Of a stretch of DNA of 25,000 nucleotides, positions 10,224-20,808 are shown piece by piece. A model generated the notes under the pieces. That model worked only from the letters and a program-made list of their open reading frames with translations, did no database searches and was not told where the DNA came from. Origin of the DNA: Chrysomallon squamiferum (taxonomy: Eukaryota > Mollusca > Gastropoda > Neomphalida > Peltospiridae); NCBI GenBank assembly GCA_012295275.1, contig CM022672.1, positions 1,561,443-1,586,442 of the forward strand, in the 5' to 3' direction. How positions within the stretch are numbered: position 1 is the first letter of the stretch; every line of letters starts with the position of its first letter. A program made the translations under genes and the position numbers.

Positions 10224-11370
10224 TTCTAAACTGACTATACATTTCAACACAATTTTCCAGTTGATAATAAAAACCTTACTTCACACTAGAAGTGAAAACA
10301 CATGGCTTCAAAACTCTGCTGACAAACACACAAGCAGAAGAAAACAACTCTTCTAAACTGACTAAAACCAAGTCCAACTGTATATACAGAGCAAAACACA
10401 GTGTTCAAACCATGCTAACATATACTTTCTCAAGTAGTAGAAAAATCTTTATAAACCAAACACAAAAAGATACACAGATTGAGATACATATCATCACTAG
10501 CTTTTCTCTTATGAATAAAAACAAAAAAATTACTTCGTTCTTCTTGTTGAAACTCTTCCAAGCAGTATTAATACACAGAGTGAAGAAAATACACAAAGTG
10601 AAGAAAATAAACCTCCTAAACTGAATCCAAACCAAACACAAAAAAGCACAAATAACACATCTATTCTATAATTTTTTCTGTAATAACCTAAATGTTCATC
10701 TATAAATAATGAAAACACAGAGAATCCAGACCATACTAATACATACCGTAAACTTTCTAAACCAAACACAGAATCTCAGACACAAACCTTCACTCATTTT
10801 TATATTATGAATTTAAAAAGTGACTTCCTATAAAATTCTAAAATTTCTCACAAACACACACACAGAAAAAACAAGAAAAAAAAGAAAAAACTTTGTAAAC
10901 TGACTATAAACCAAATACAAAAACACACCAATAACACATTTTCCTTATAGTTTTCCAAAGAAGAATAAAGTCTAATTTCTCCTGCAGCGTAGAAATCATT
11001 CTCAGAAACACATAAACACATAAGACGAAGAAAAAATCCTCAAAACTGACTCAAAACGAAGAACACAACACATTATCACAACAGTTTTTCAGTTAAGTTT
11101 TTTTCACTTCGCAGTACTGATGAAAACAAATGGCATGCCAGCCGTACTAAGAAACAGATCCACAGACAAGAAGAAGAATCAGCCTAAATCAAATATAAAA
11201 ACAGACACAAAATAACGTATTTAACTGCAGTATCTTTGTGGTGAATAAAACCTAATTTCCCTCTACAAGTGAAAATGAGCATCATATATCCACTAAAAAA
11301 AAACAATGAAAAAAGTTTCAGCAACTGGCTATAAACCACATATATAAAAACAGAATGAAAGAAAATAAAG
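10224..11370. repeat. Degenerate tandem array, unit about 137 bp, about 8 copies
   Basis: A block of the form CTAAACTGACTATAAACCAAAYACAAAA recurs at about 10224, 10351, 10447, 10611, 10752, 10891, 11038, 11178 and 11316. Mean spacing is close to 137 bp with drift of tens of bases. Each unit also carries, in order, an ACACATTTT-like block, a TTTTCxxT/ATAATAAAAAC-like block and a GAAGAAAACA-like block. The array is A/C-rich on the plus strand, which explains the open frame at 10292-10624 and its complement; neither should be treated as a gene. Confidence 0.6.
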
Positions 11371-12049
11371 TCAGTTGGTAATCTTTTTAAGAAATCTGAA
11401 ACATCCAGAGACTGAAATAACCTTCCACTAATAACCTGATCATCAGCTAACAGCTATAAGGTAAAGCTATGATATTTCTACATTTCCCATCTCAACACAA
11501 GCAAATTCAGCCAACATCCATGTGGCTTTTTGGTATTTGCAGACAGGAAGAAAACCAGGAAGGAAATAATAAAATAAAAACTTATGCATCCACAGAGCAC
11601 AAGAGTATTAGAAAACATTTTGAAGCAGCAGTGTGTTTTCATCTGAAAGAAACTGATGTTTGTGTAATGTTAAAATACATTTTAATGGTTTTTACACTTT
11701 TCTGGATTGTAACAGACTTAATTTTGATGAAATGATGAATGCCCAAAGGATGATGAATCATATTTGTTTATTTCTTGTGTTCACAAATGAGGAAGGATGT
11801 TGGAAATATTTTATTTAATTCAGAATGGGTTTTTTTTTCTTTGGGTATATGGTGTAATATACATGTTCAAAAGGACAATGACTAAAATCAGAACAAACTC
11901 ACTGTCATAAAGTAAAGGACTTTTTTTTTTTTCCCTGTTTTCAGCAAAGAATCTTTTAAATATCTATATTTTCTATTAAACAGAAGCATTTTAATTTAAT
12001 AAATTATTCTTGTGATATTGGCTATATTGGGAAATATCTCAATTTCAGA
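11371..12049. other. Non-coding stretch with one unexplained 88-codon open frame
   Basis: The frame 11469-11735 plus has mixed composition, no recognisable motif and an ordinary AT-rich context; its C-terminal part is hydrophobic (MLKYILMVFTLFWIV). I see no promoter, splice or poly-A context that makes it a gene. Confidence 0.4.
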
Positions 12050-12560
12050 GGAACCAGACTACCACTGAACAACCAATGAGTGCATATAACTTCATCATAG
12101 CCGCGATGTGGCTGATGAAACATATCACACCACTCAGCTCCAAATCTTCAAAGGGATGCTGTGGTGGAAGTCAAGAGTAATGTAGCTGTTGACTAAGCTT
12201 GGGGTGGTGGGGGAAACAAGTCTGCGATGTTTCTGTAATAGGATTTAGTGAAGAAGCCAGACTGTTTGATGTTAGCCAGAATTCATTGATCAGTGTGTCA
12301 TGGTACATGCTGCAGCTGTGATGAAATTGTTACAAAGATCACACCTCGAGAAAATCCTGGAGGGACCTGACAGTAATCCCCTGCATCCCCTACTGGCTGC
12401 ACTAATTAGGTTAATCTTCATAATAAGGCTGCTGTTTTTTGTTTAGTCTGTGGTGGCAATGGTTTGTTTAGCCTTTGATGCTGTTAACTGTAAAAGCCAT
12501 GAATAGTTAATAACAAGCACGCAGGAAAAACAGCACTTGACGACAGAGGTCTCCGTTTTC
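12050..12560. other. Less AT-rich non-coding island (possible conserved or regulatory element)
   Basis: Base composition is closer to 57-60 percent AT, no tandem structure is visible, and stops occur in all frames. The part around 12340-12440 contains TAATTAGGTTAAT (12403-12415), a homeodomain-type cluster, between GC-richer blocks. This texture is typical of non-coding elements under constraint, but conservation cannot be seen from one sequence. An old unrecognised repeat is equally possible. Confidence 0.25.
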
Positions 12561-13173
12561 TGTTTCTTTTCTTGTTGAAAACAAAAACAGTAATAAAAAT
12601 AAATTAATGTACATTGTTCAGAAAGAAAAACAGTTTTCCTTTCACGTCTCTTTATTTTGCTTCTTTTTCTCCTTCTTTTTGTTATTAACTTTTAGGTGTT
12701 ACATCCATCTTAATTTTTTTTTTTTTTTTTAACCCTAACCAATTTCAAAATTTGATTAACAATCGAGCAAGCCACAGAACATTTTCCATTTGTGTCTTGA
12801 ACCATTTTTTAAATAATTCAATGACAATAATTTCAGTTTAATAATTAACATCACTGCCTCTATTTTAGACAGCCATTTTTTCATACTCTGTCATGTAAAG
12901 AGGATGGATGTGTCATTCTTCCCATTTGCACTTATTAATTTTTCATGCGGTATTTTTTTGTTCAATTTTATTATCTTTCTGGCAATGTGATTAGTGCCTT
13001 ATTCATGCTCCATTACATAACATTTTTAACTTTCTCTGAATAAAAAAAATCTTAATATAAAATACATTACCAATTAAATTTTAAAATTTTCATAATCCAA
13101 AACTGACCCCAAAAATAAATATTGTACTTGCAAAATATCATGATCGATGTAACAACTTATACACAGACACAGA
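12561..13173. other. AT-rich non-coding stretch
   Basis: T-rich runs (poly-T at about 12714-12730) and unique-looking AT-rich DNA. Nothing supported. Confidence 0.55.
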
Positions 13174-13220
13174 ACACAAACACACACACACACACAACAC
13201 ACACACACACACACACACAC
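13174..13220. repeat. CA microsatellite
   Basis: Two CA runs split by an AACA interruption. The Cys/Val frame over it is an artefact. Confidence 0.9.
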
Positions 13221-13539
13221 ATGTATGTCATGATTAAAATCTGAATCACCTATCCAAAACATGCCATAAAACAAACATTAAATATCAAAGATTACTAATC
13301 CAAAGAGCAAACACTAAAACACATACATGTACATTTTAATTTACATAACACAAATATCAAGTGAAAAACTTGCCTTAAACAAATATTTCTCTTAATCCAG
13401 ATATCAAATTGAAAATCTGCCCCTGAGGCAACATAAATTTAAAATCATTTCTCTGCCCGCACAGGAACTCTGGGTGAAAAGAACAAAAAAATATTTCAAC
13501 TCATTATTTCCTAAATTCCACTAATCTTACAATTCTCAG

Positions 13540-13740
13540 TTCTTCAGGACAAAAGGTGTCTGACCACCTCAGACAACAGGACTGATTCACACAGCCAGGG
13601 GTCAGTCCTCTATTACACTGCAGCCAGGACAATGCAGCACACCCCACTGCAACAACACAATAAACACAGCAGTGACCTTTGCCTTGGGCTCAGATCTTTT
13701 AGACTTGTGCCAAAACCTCACAGATTAAGTTAACAATCAG
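13540..13740. other. Less AT-rich non-coding island with a DR1-like site
   Basis: TGACCTTTGCCTT (13673-13685) reads AAGGCAAAGGTCA on the minus strand, a DR1 arrangement bound by HNF4/RXR-type nuclear receptors. The surrounding 200 bp is CA- and GC-rich with no open frame and no repeat structure. Confidence 0.25.
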
Positions 13741-13779
13741 TGCATGCTACCTCTCACAATAATAACAATGATAACAGTA

Positions 13780-13961
13780 CTGTTACAGGCAGTTGATAGT
13801 AATATTGTTTGTTGTTCTGTTACAGACAGTTAGTAATAATATTGTCTGTAGTACTGTTATAGGCAGTTGGGAGTGATATTCTTTGTAGTACTGTTATAAG
13901 CAGTTGGTAGTAATGTTGTTTGTAGTACTGATATAGACAGTTGGTAATACTGTTTGTAGTA
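13780..13961. repeat. 37-bp minisatellite, 5 copies
   Basis: Units begin CTGTTACAGGCAGTT and end TGTAGTA. Copies start at 13780, 13817, 13854, 13891 and 13928; the fifth is 34 bp. A partial sixth begins at 13962. Copies differ by a few substitutions each. Confidence 0.8.
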
Positions 13962-13984
13962 CTGTTAAAGGTACTGCTTGTAAT

Positions 13985-14440
13985 ATGCTTATAACTGTAT
14001 GTTAATTGCTATTATGAATGCTTTTAATAATTATATGTGTATTGCCTTCAAAAAAGTTAGTAATGTGTAGTTTGCATATACAAATTACATGAATGCTGTC
14101 CTACAAAAAGAAACATGACTACATACATGTAATAATTATATGTTTTGCTTGTGAAAAAACCACTAAGCAGCATGCTCTATTTATTTAATATAAGCATGCT
14201 ATTATTGAAAAGGTCTATATGCATGTAAAAATGTGTGTGTATTTCTCTCCTAAAAACGACAGCTGATAGTTTGCTATACAATATACAGAATGCATGTAAT
14301 GATGTATGTGTATTAGTCCTGAAAAAGTTAATAGTATTCAGCATTCACATGATTATATCTATAAATGCAGTTATTGAAAAAGACAATCAATTCTCTGCAG
14401 TTGGCAGTATGTAACATGTTTTAGTGTGCTGCTATTGAAA
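13985..14440. repeat. Heavily decayed tandem repeat, unit about 70-75 bp
   Basis: A GCATGTAATxATxTATGTGTATT-like block followed by a TCCTxxAAAAAG-like block recurs near 14020, 14131, 14221, 14291 and 14366. It begins directly where the 37-bp minisatellite ends. Unit boundaries are approximate. Confidence 0.4.
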
Positions 14441-14924
14441 ATAAAAATATAAAGTATGGATATAGTAACATTTGTGTATGTATCTTGTGTGCTGTATATA
14501 TGGAGCGTAAGTAATATATCGGTCTATCTTATTATTTTTTTGTATATTAGAGAACTGGATATTTCACTCACACAGATATATATATATAAGAAAGACGGAG
14601 AAAGTTGAAGAAACAGATTGAGTAGATATTACCATTAAATTATACCTTTTATTACTTTTTTTTTTTTTTTTTAAATATTAATAAGAATTATATAACAGAG
14701 CAAGAAATGAAAACAAAACATAACAAACAAAGCCACACATGACAAAAGAAAGTGTAGTTGGTCACACGTGACTAAATGCAGAGAATTCGGAGTCCAGAAT
14801 CTTGGTAAGACTGCACTAAACAAAACCTTGCTGCTCAAAATAGACACAAGTACTTTCACACGTGCCCTGCAATTCCAAACAGCAGAACGAGAGCTCTGTT
14901 TATCACCCACACATTTTGTTAACT

Positions 14925-15011
14925 GATAAACCACTGGCCTCTTGGCTGACAGGTCAGGGGATCAAATCCCTCTACCGGCTCCTATCTAAATTAACTGTAC
15001 AAGTGTAAGGT

Positions 15012-15065
<54 letters not shown>
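14925..15065 (+). mobile_element. tRNA-derived SINE-like element with CA-repeat tail
   Basis: GGATCAAATCC (14959-14969) matches the tRNA B box GGTTCRAATCC at nearly every base. It forms a seven-base T-loop-like ATCAAAT with a short flanking stem and is followed by an acceptor-like ACCGGCTCC. About 40 bp later a CA dinucleotide run (15012-15065) begins, a common SINE tail. The 5' part is too diverged to place an A box confidently. The left end is approximate. Confidence 0.4.
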
Positions 15066-15067
<2 letters not shown>

Positions 15068-15721
15068 ACTCACTCTCCCTCTTTCTCTCTCTCTCTGGTC
15101 TGGTTCTGAAGGAATTAGTCTATTAGTATTATACACTCTCTATTTCACTTTTCTAACTAATCTTGAAAAGTATTATTTCAAGCAGTCAATCCATGTTGGT
15201 TGACTATGTTGCCTAAGACAAATCTGCTTCTACATTGAGTAGATGTCTGCATGTTTCAAATCACTGGAAGATTGATTTATTTCCTCTGTAGTTGTCCCTA
15301 ATCACAAAACAGGAAATAAAATTTAAAAAGCTCAAGAGGATATTACAGGCAGATAATGTGTTGCTTTGTGTTATTTTTTGTTATTTCTTTAAAATATCTA
15401 ACAGAGTTTTGATTTTCGAAAACAATGTTGCATTTTTTAGAATAAAAAACAAATAAACGTATTACCCTATTACATAAAAACATATTGAAAAGAATTTAAT
15501 TAATGTTTAAAAAGTATATTTCATTAACACATTTAACCTTTAAAAGTTAAATAGAAAAATAACGTGGTTAAAAAAAATAACTAAATAAAAGTTTTCTTTA
15601 TACCCACTAAAAATAATTTAAGATATTAACAAAAGATAACTAAATAATAAATGATTATATGAACAACTGAATGAATAAACCATAGAACTTTCTAAAAATA
15701 AAGAGAAGGATGCTCATAGCA
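15066..15721. other. AT-rich non-coding stretch
   Basis: A CT-rich patch (15070-15100) follows the CA tail; the rest is AT-rich with many short A runs. Nothing supported. Confidence 0.55.
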
Positions 15722-15950
15722 GCTCACATTGGCATCTCACATCTGAGTTTCATAATAACTCAGTTTTGAGCCTTACATTAGCTCATTTTGAGTTTATTAA
15801 TGGCCCCACTTTTGAAAACATGTCAAAGACACTGCCAGCATTACTTCATTCCTCAATTTCTTTTTTTTTTATTTCATTAAGAAAGAATTAGTGAATTTAT
15901 GAATCATCAGCCATTCTTTATCTTTGAAATATGCTTTTTTCTCTTTACTG
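15722..15950. repeat. Dispersed repeat, copy 1 (diverged)
   Basis: Shares ordered blocks with 17257-17425: a CACATTAGCTCATTTT-type block (here TACATTAGCTCATTTTGAG), then TTTATTAATG, a T-rich run, AAGAAAGAATTAG, and TATGAATCATCAGxCATTCT. Copy 1 has about 50 bp more in the middle. No coding capacity. Could be the ends of a decayed mobile element or a segmental duplication. Confidence 0.5.
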
Positions 15951-16098
15951 ATCTGTGATTAATGTTCTATCACAGAAATATTAAATTCTGCATTAAATTT
16001 AATTATTCACTGTATGATACTTTATTGAAATTAATGTTGATGATAAATAGAACAGAAGTTACAAGAAGTTTCAAACATAAAATTAATATTCATATTCA

Positions 16099-16162
<64 letters not shown>

Positions 16163-16163
16163 T
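16099..16163. repeat. ATT microsatellite
   Basis: About 21 near-perfect ATT triplets. It produces the poly-Ile and poly-Asn open frames on the two strands. Confidence 0.95.
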
Positions 16164-16499
16164 CTAACAGCAATATCTGCAAGTTTGGACAGTTCCATAA
16201 GATAATTTCCAAACTTTATTAAGCCACACATTCCATAATATTTAATAAGAAGAAAAAGAAGAATAACAACACAAGAAGGTTACACCTTTTGAACAAGTTT
16301 ATTCATGAATGAGTTTTGCATCTTTTCACGTGCCTATCTTTACAAGTGCATCTCTGAAGTTTTATGTTCAACTTTACATGTGTCTGTCTGCAATTACTAG
16401 TGCATCTTTACATGTGTGTGCATGTTTTTGTGTCTGTTTATGTGTTCATTCGAAGCCGAGTATGTCCATCGTTAGCAACTGTTAGACTGAAACATTTAC

Positions 16500-16616
16500 C
16501 TGAGTAAGTCTGGTTACAAGTGAAACTTGGACTACTGCCAGCCTCTGTGCTGCACACAGTCAACCATCTGTTTGTGATTACCACAGAAAATCTTCTACTA
16601 CCTAGGATACAGTAGT
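16500..16616 (-). CDS. Candidate 117-nt phase 1-1 exon (unrecognised, low confidence)
   Basis: On the minus strand a good acceptor (CTCACCTTGCTACAG, ending at 16617) and a good donor (CAG/GTAAAT, from 16499) bound a 117-nt segment. Only one of its frames is open; it encodes 39 residues with phase 1 at both ends. Residues visible include RFSVVITNRWLTVC and SFTCNQTYS, with three cysteines and one potential N-glycosylation site (NQT). Phase 1-1 exons often encode extracellular modules, and the strand matches the LRR gene, but the phase does not follow directly from the phase-2 LRR exon, so another exon would be needed between them. I do not recognise the fold. It may be a chance open frame in a less AT-rich stretch. 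Confidence 0.2.
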
Positions 16617-16619
16617 CTG

Positions 16620-18479
16620 TAGCAAGGTGAGATTTAGATAAATGCAATAAATCTGTACAGAGCTTCCTAATTGTGCAATCAGTATGTGGGTTTTGAAATT
16701 TTCCAAACTGTTTCACAACACCAGCAGGCAAATTTCAAATCAGTTGGCAGCATTGTGAAGCGTAAAAATACTTGAAAGGTCTTAATTATAAGTAAGCTGT
16801 GATTCCACAGTCTTCCAGTAATACTGACATCTATGTTAATTCTAAGAATCTTACAACATACACATTATTATAAACAATAAAATGTGAAGAATTTTGTGTT
16901 ACTAATTGAAAAAGGTCAAAAGATGGATGGATGAGATTGGGAAAAATACTGTGTAAGGGGGGAGAGTAATTTTTAACGTAAATCTTGTTTGTATTGCAGT
17001 CAGGTGTATCTGGCATCTGGGAAGGAAATTTAGATGTAAGTACAGTTAAATTGAAACATTCTTGTACAAACAGAAAGTAAACAAGAATAGATGTAAACAA
17101 AACAGCACTGAGATAACAAATAAAGGTCGCACAGATGAGTATGAAATAGTCCAATGCTAAAAGGTTTTGGTTTTGCCTGCTGAAGAAAAGGAAGAAAGAA
17201 ATGTATTTAAGAAATCATTTTTAATATATACTTAAATATGTATGTCTTGAAGTCATTCACACAGTAATCTCTCACTTCTGAGTCTCACATTAGCTCATTT
17301 TTATTTTATTAATGACTCAATTTGGAATACAACACTTTTTCTTTATTTTCTGTTTTTTTTTTTTTCTTCAAGAAAGAATTAGAAAATGTATGAATCATCA
17401 GGCATTCTATTCTGAGAAATAAGTTTTAAAAGTATTGTAACTAGTAAGACAACACAGCTATCACACGTTATTGGTTTTTCAGTTAGCTGCAAGCTTGCTG
17501 TTTTATGCCCCTTCTCACACACAGGACGAAATATACCCTTAATAGAGTAGTTGTGAAAATTAGGAAAATTGGTAAATGAGCCTTCCATTAAGGATTGATC
17601 CAGTGGCACATTATATCTCATACCAGTGATCTACACACTTTTGTATGACATAACTTTCATAATACTAATCAGTTAAAAAAATGTCAAATACTAAATCATA
17701 CATGTAAACTGGTGATTCATTATGCTTCATGCTTCAGTTATTTACATTTTATATCTTTGAAATGTGATGCATTTTGGCTATATGGAAATCACATTATCAA
17801 CAGTATCATTTCAAGATTAATATGTTTAACAGGAAACTAAGTTTAATCTAATCACAGGATACTTAATATTCAACTTTATACTTCAAATCAGCATTTAGAA
17901 AATGCAAGATTAAAATTCCTTCTGCACTGGTTAACCTTTTATGGAAATAATCTCTAGATATATATATTTAACATTTTGAAAGTACATGGAAAGTAATATT
18001 TGCACTGATTTACACTGACATTGAAAAAAAACTGTACATAAAAACATTTTATTTCAGGTTATTTAAAAAATAACTGTTACTTTCAATATTAATATACTAA
18101 AAAGAAACTAAAATAACACTTCTGAAGTGAAAAAAAAAGATATACAAAATGCAAAATACAAAAAAAAATATGGATCATGAACTTAGCTGCCATGAACATA
18201 GACCATAAGCACATTTATGACCAAAACGAAATCTGATAAAACTTCAAAGGATCATAATGCAAGAAAATACCACTGTAAGCCTGCAATGAACAGCTCTTGT
18301 TTTGGAGGATTTTTTTTCTTCTATTTTTTCCCATACTCATTCTGATAACATGCATGAAAAAGACCTTTTGCTGCACAATTTAGCCTTAGTTTGTAGTTTG
18401 TGCCTGTGTGTTTCGTATATATAATCGCAACTCTGTAATATCAATCACCATAAAAATACTTCTTTCGTCTTTGAAAGTA
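16620..18479. other. Non-coding stretch with several unexplained open frames
   Basis: Minus-strand frames of 107 codons (17154-16831) and 80 codons (17621-17379) are longer than expected for this composition but show no family signature. The second has a CxxGH...CDSC arrangement that loosely recalls zinc-binding modules. No consistent exon borders were found. Confidence 0.4.
17257..17425. repeat. Dispersed repeat, copy 2 (diverged)
   Basis: Same order of blocks as 15722-15950 and the same orientation: CACATTAGCTCATTTTT, TTTATTAATGACTC, a T-rich run, AAGAAAGAATTAG and TATGAATCATCAGGCATTCT. The copies are 1.53 kb apart. Three of the longer minus-strand open frames of the window (16438-16731, 16831-17154, 17379-17621) lie between or next to them, but none resembles a transposase or reverse transcriptase. 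Confidence 0.5.
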
Positions 18480-18620
18480 ACAGGAAACAGGGAAGCCATT
18501 GCACAAGGCAGACAATCAAAGGAAATTCTGTGGAGTGACAAACAGTAAAGAATGATTTAGCCAAAGGGGGCTGTTTATTGATTAATTTACCAAACAGGGA
18601 ATACTGCTATAAAAGGGAAG
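18480..18620. other. Less AT-rich non-coding island with a forkhead-like site
   Basis: TGTTTATTGATTAATTTAC (18572-18590) combines a forkhead-type TGTTTAT with an ATTAAT homeodomain-type site, in a GC-richer stretch. No defensible exon borders were found. Confidence 0.2.
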
Positions 18621-19900
18621 ATGAAAAAAAAGTAATAATAAATATTGTTTAAAAAAAAAAAAAAAAAATGTGAAAGAAAGAAAGAATCTGTTTTCTGCCT
18701 AACTGAATATTCAATATTAACACTATAATTTCAGTGATGTTGTTGTTGGCTGGGTGTTTTTTTTGTTGTTGTTGGGTGTGGGGGTTGTTACATGAAAATA
18801 CTGATGTTTTAAATGTTAAACGGTATAATATGAAATAGAGCAAGAGAAAGAGGGAAACAGAGATACAGTGTGTGCATGTATGAGACAGAAAGAAATAAAG
18901 GATATAAGAGAATTATTAAATCATATTGTTGGGGGTTTCTTTATTAAAATAAAGAATTAATACATACATAAAATAAAAGTTCAGAGATAATGAAAAGATG
19001 GCAGAAAAAGAAATGAACAGCAAAAAAGGAAATATGGCCACAGCAAACAAAAAACAAAGAGATAGAAAATAAACATTGTGAAGTTGTTTTTTTTTAATGG
19101 TTTAGCTTTATCTTGGAAAAATAATAAATAATAACATGTTTACCAGCAAGCCTGACTCTTAAATTTCTGTTAAAAGTATTTTCCAAGACAATAATAAACA
19201 AATTAATCTCTAAACCATTTTCCACTCTGTATTGTTTACTAAAGTAGCAAATGATAAAACATTTTATCACCAAAAATTCCCAAAAACATTTGGTGATATT
19301 TACACTGCCTGATGAGTAACCTCTTTACTGTAATCTTCCTTTTTTTGTTTTATCTATATACTGAGAAAAAATATATTTGTTTAAGAAAACATCTGGGAAT
19401 TCTTATAAACAGCCAAAAATGATTTTTTGAGATAAATTGATAATGTGTGTTTGATGTTTTTGTGTTTTTATTTTTCTTAATCACTTTTTATTTTATTTTT
19501 TTTTTTTTTTTTTTTTTTATCTTATGTATTTATTATCTCTTGAGTTTTGATGGCCTTTTATTTTAAATATTTGGTTTTGATGGTTTTTATATTAGTAAGA
19601 GTATTCACTAAAGAATATTTAGTGGTAGGGGTGAAAAAGCAATAATCAAGTATTTAAAAATATGTATTTTAAAAAACATATAGGTTTGTTCATGAGTAAG
19701 TACCTTTAAGTTTATAGTGTGGATTTTTTTTTTATTTTTTTTTAGATACATTATTCACAAGGTTTTTTTATTTTAATGAAGCAATTGCCAATGCTTATCA
19801 AGACCATTTGAAATCCTGCTGTATAAATTACTTCATTACCTCTACCAAAGTGACAATCTACACATACCACATGCCTGAAAATTTTAACTGTACACATCCA
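18621..19900. other. AT-rich non-coding stretch
   Basis: Poly-A (18652-18668), GTT-rich (18738-18790) and poly-T (about 19498-19518) tracts. The 64-codon minus frame over 18649-18843 is low complexity. Likely intron 2 of the LRR gene if that intron extends this far. Confidence 0.5.
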
Positions 19901-19958
19901 TAAAGATGTTACCAGGCCAGGGAAATGTCCTATTTAACTAGACAGAACTGGCCAGGGA

Positions 19959-19970
19959 CCACTAGGTGGG
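19959..19970 (+). promoter_or_regulatory. CTCF-like core motif
   Basis: CCACTAGGTGGG matches the conserved bilaterian CTCF core (CCA[C/G][T/C]AG[G/A][G/T]GGC) at all but the last base, inside a G-rich flank (GGTGGGGGTGGGGG) and in a less AT-rich island. It lies 0.6 kb beyond the 72-nt LRR exon, on its downstream side. Occupancy cannot be read from sequence. Confidence 0.35.
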
Positions 19971-20580
19971 GGTGGGGGATATTGTCAGCAATGTTGCACA
20001 AAGACTTAAACAGTATGTGGTGTAGACCTACAGCTAGGTAATTCAGTAAATGTCAAATGAAAATGTTTCTCTGTGTTAAGCTCAGCCTGTATGTTGATCT
20101 TGCTGTTTTTCTTTTCAGCAAGTTTAAGAGATGTGTTTGTATTGTTGTCAGTGACAGTTTTAATGAGAACTGTCATTTTCCTCTTTTAATTTTGTACTCG
20201 ACTGCAAGTTTTTATAGTATTTGAGGGTGTATCTATATGTGCAAGTGTATGTTAATTTATATGTGTATCTGAATGAATGTATGTATGTGTATTTTGTAAA
20301 CTGCTACCTGTAATATATCTATATTAATGGTGAATAAATGTGTATATGTATATGTATATATGTATATGAATATAAGAATGTGTCTGTCTGTCTGTATGTG
20401 TTAATATTAATCTATTAAGAGTGACATTGTAAAACTCATATGATGTCACGCACTGGAGTATTTTAATAATTATTTTGTGCATGACATCTTTGTGCATATG
20501 GGATCTAGAGATTCATTATTTTTGCTGCTGGTATATTTAAATATGGGAAAAAAAAAAGAAAGAAAGAAAGAAGTACTTAC

Positions 20581-20652
20581 AATTTTTCTAGCATAGATAA
20601 TTCCATAAAGGATCCTTCTTTGAGTACAGTGAGTGCATTTCTTTTTAGGTCT
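20581..20652 (-). CDS. 72-nt exon encoding one leucine-rich repeat (coding exon 2 of the same LRR gene)
   Basis: On the minus strand a pyrimidine-containing acceptor (ACTTATTTTCAG) precedes the exon and a GTAAGT donor follows it. The length is exactly 72 nt, one 24-residue LRR, and it is phase 2 at both ends, as in the one-repeat-per-exon layout known from LGR, Slit, peroxidasin and LGI genes. The translation begins L-DLKRNALTVL and ends GSFMELSMLEK(L). This matches the extracellular LRR consensus LxLxxNxLxxLxxGxFxxLxxLxxL at every key position, including the conserved Asn and Phe. Its phase and sequence join exactly to the end of the LRRNT exon at 23247. No stop occurs in this frame. The next exon should start by completing a TTN leucine codon; I did not find one to the left that I would defend. 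Confidence 0.85.
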
Positions 20653-20808
20653 CTGAAAATAAGTGAATGTAATGAAACAAATCTGGTAAAACATAAAACA
20701 CTTATTACACATGCATTAATGACTGAAGAAAAGAAAAATCATATTCAAATGTTATTTATAACAGATCTGAAAGTCTGAAATGCAGAAAAAGAAAATTGTG
20801 TCATCAAA

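Noticed and set aside
10292-10769. 110-codon plus frame and overlapping minus frames
   Set aside because: They lie wholly inside the degenerate 137-bp tandem array and have its periodic composition.
12731-12741. Telomere-like AACCCTAACC
   Set aside because: Fewer than two units next to a poly-T tract; expected by chance at this length.
15066-15118. Acceptor-like TTCCTTCAG and donor GTGAGT on the minus strand around a GA-rich stretch
   Set aside because: The segment between them is simple GA repeat; no coding sense.
17379-17621. CxxGH...CDSC arrangement resembling a zinc-binding module, and GSFTNFPNF resembling an LRR
   Set aside because: Only partial matches, no usable exon borders, and the two resemblances are mutually inconsistent; probably chance.
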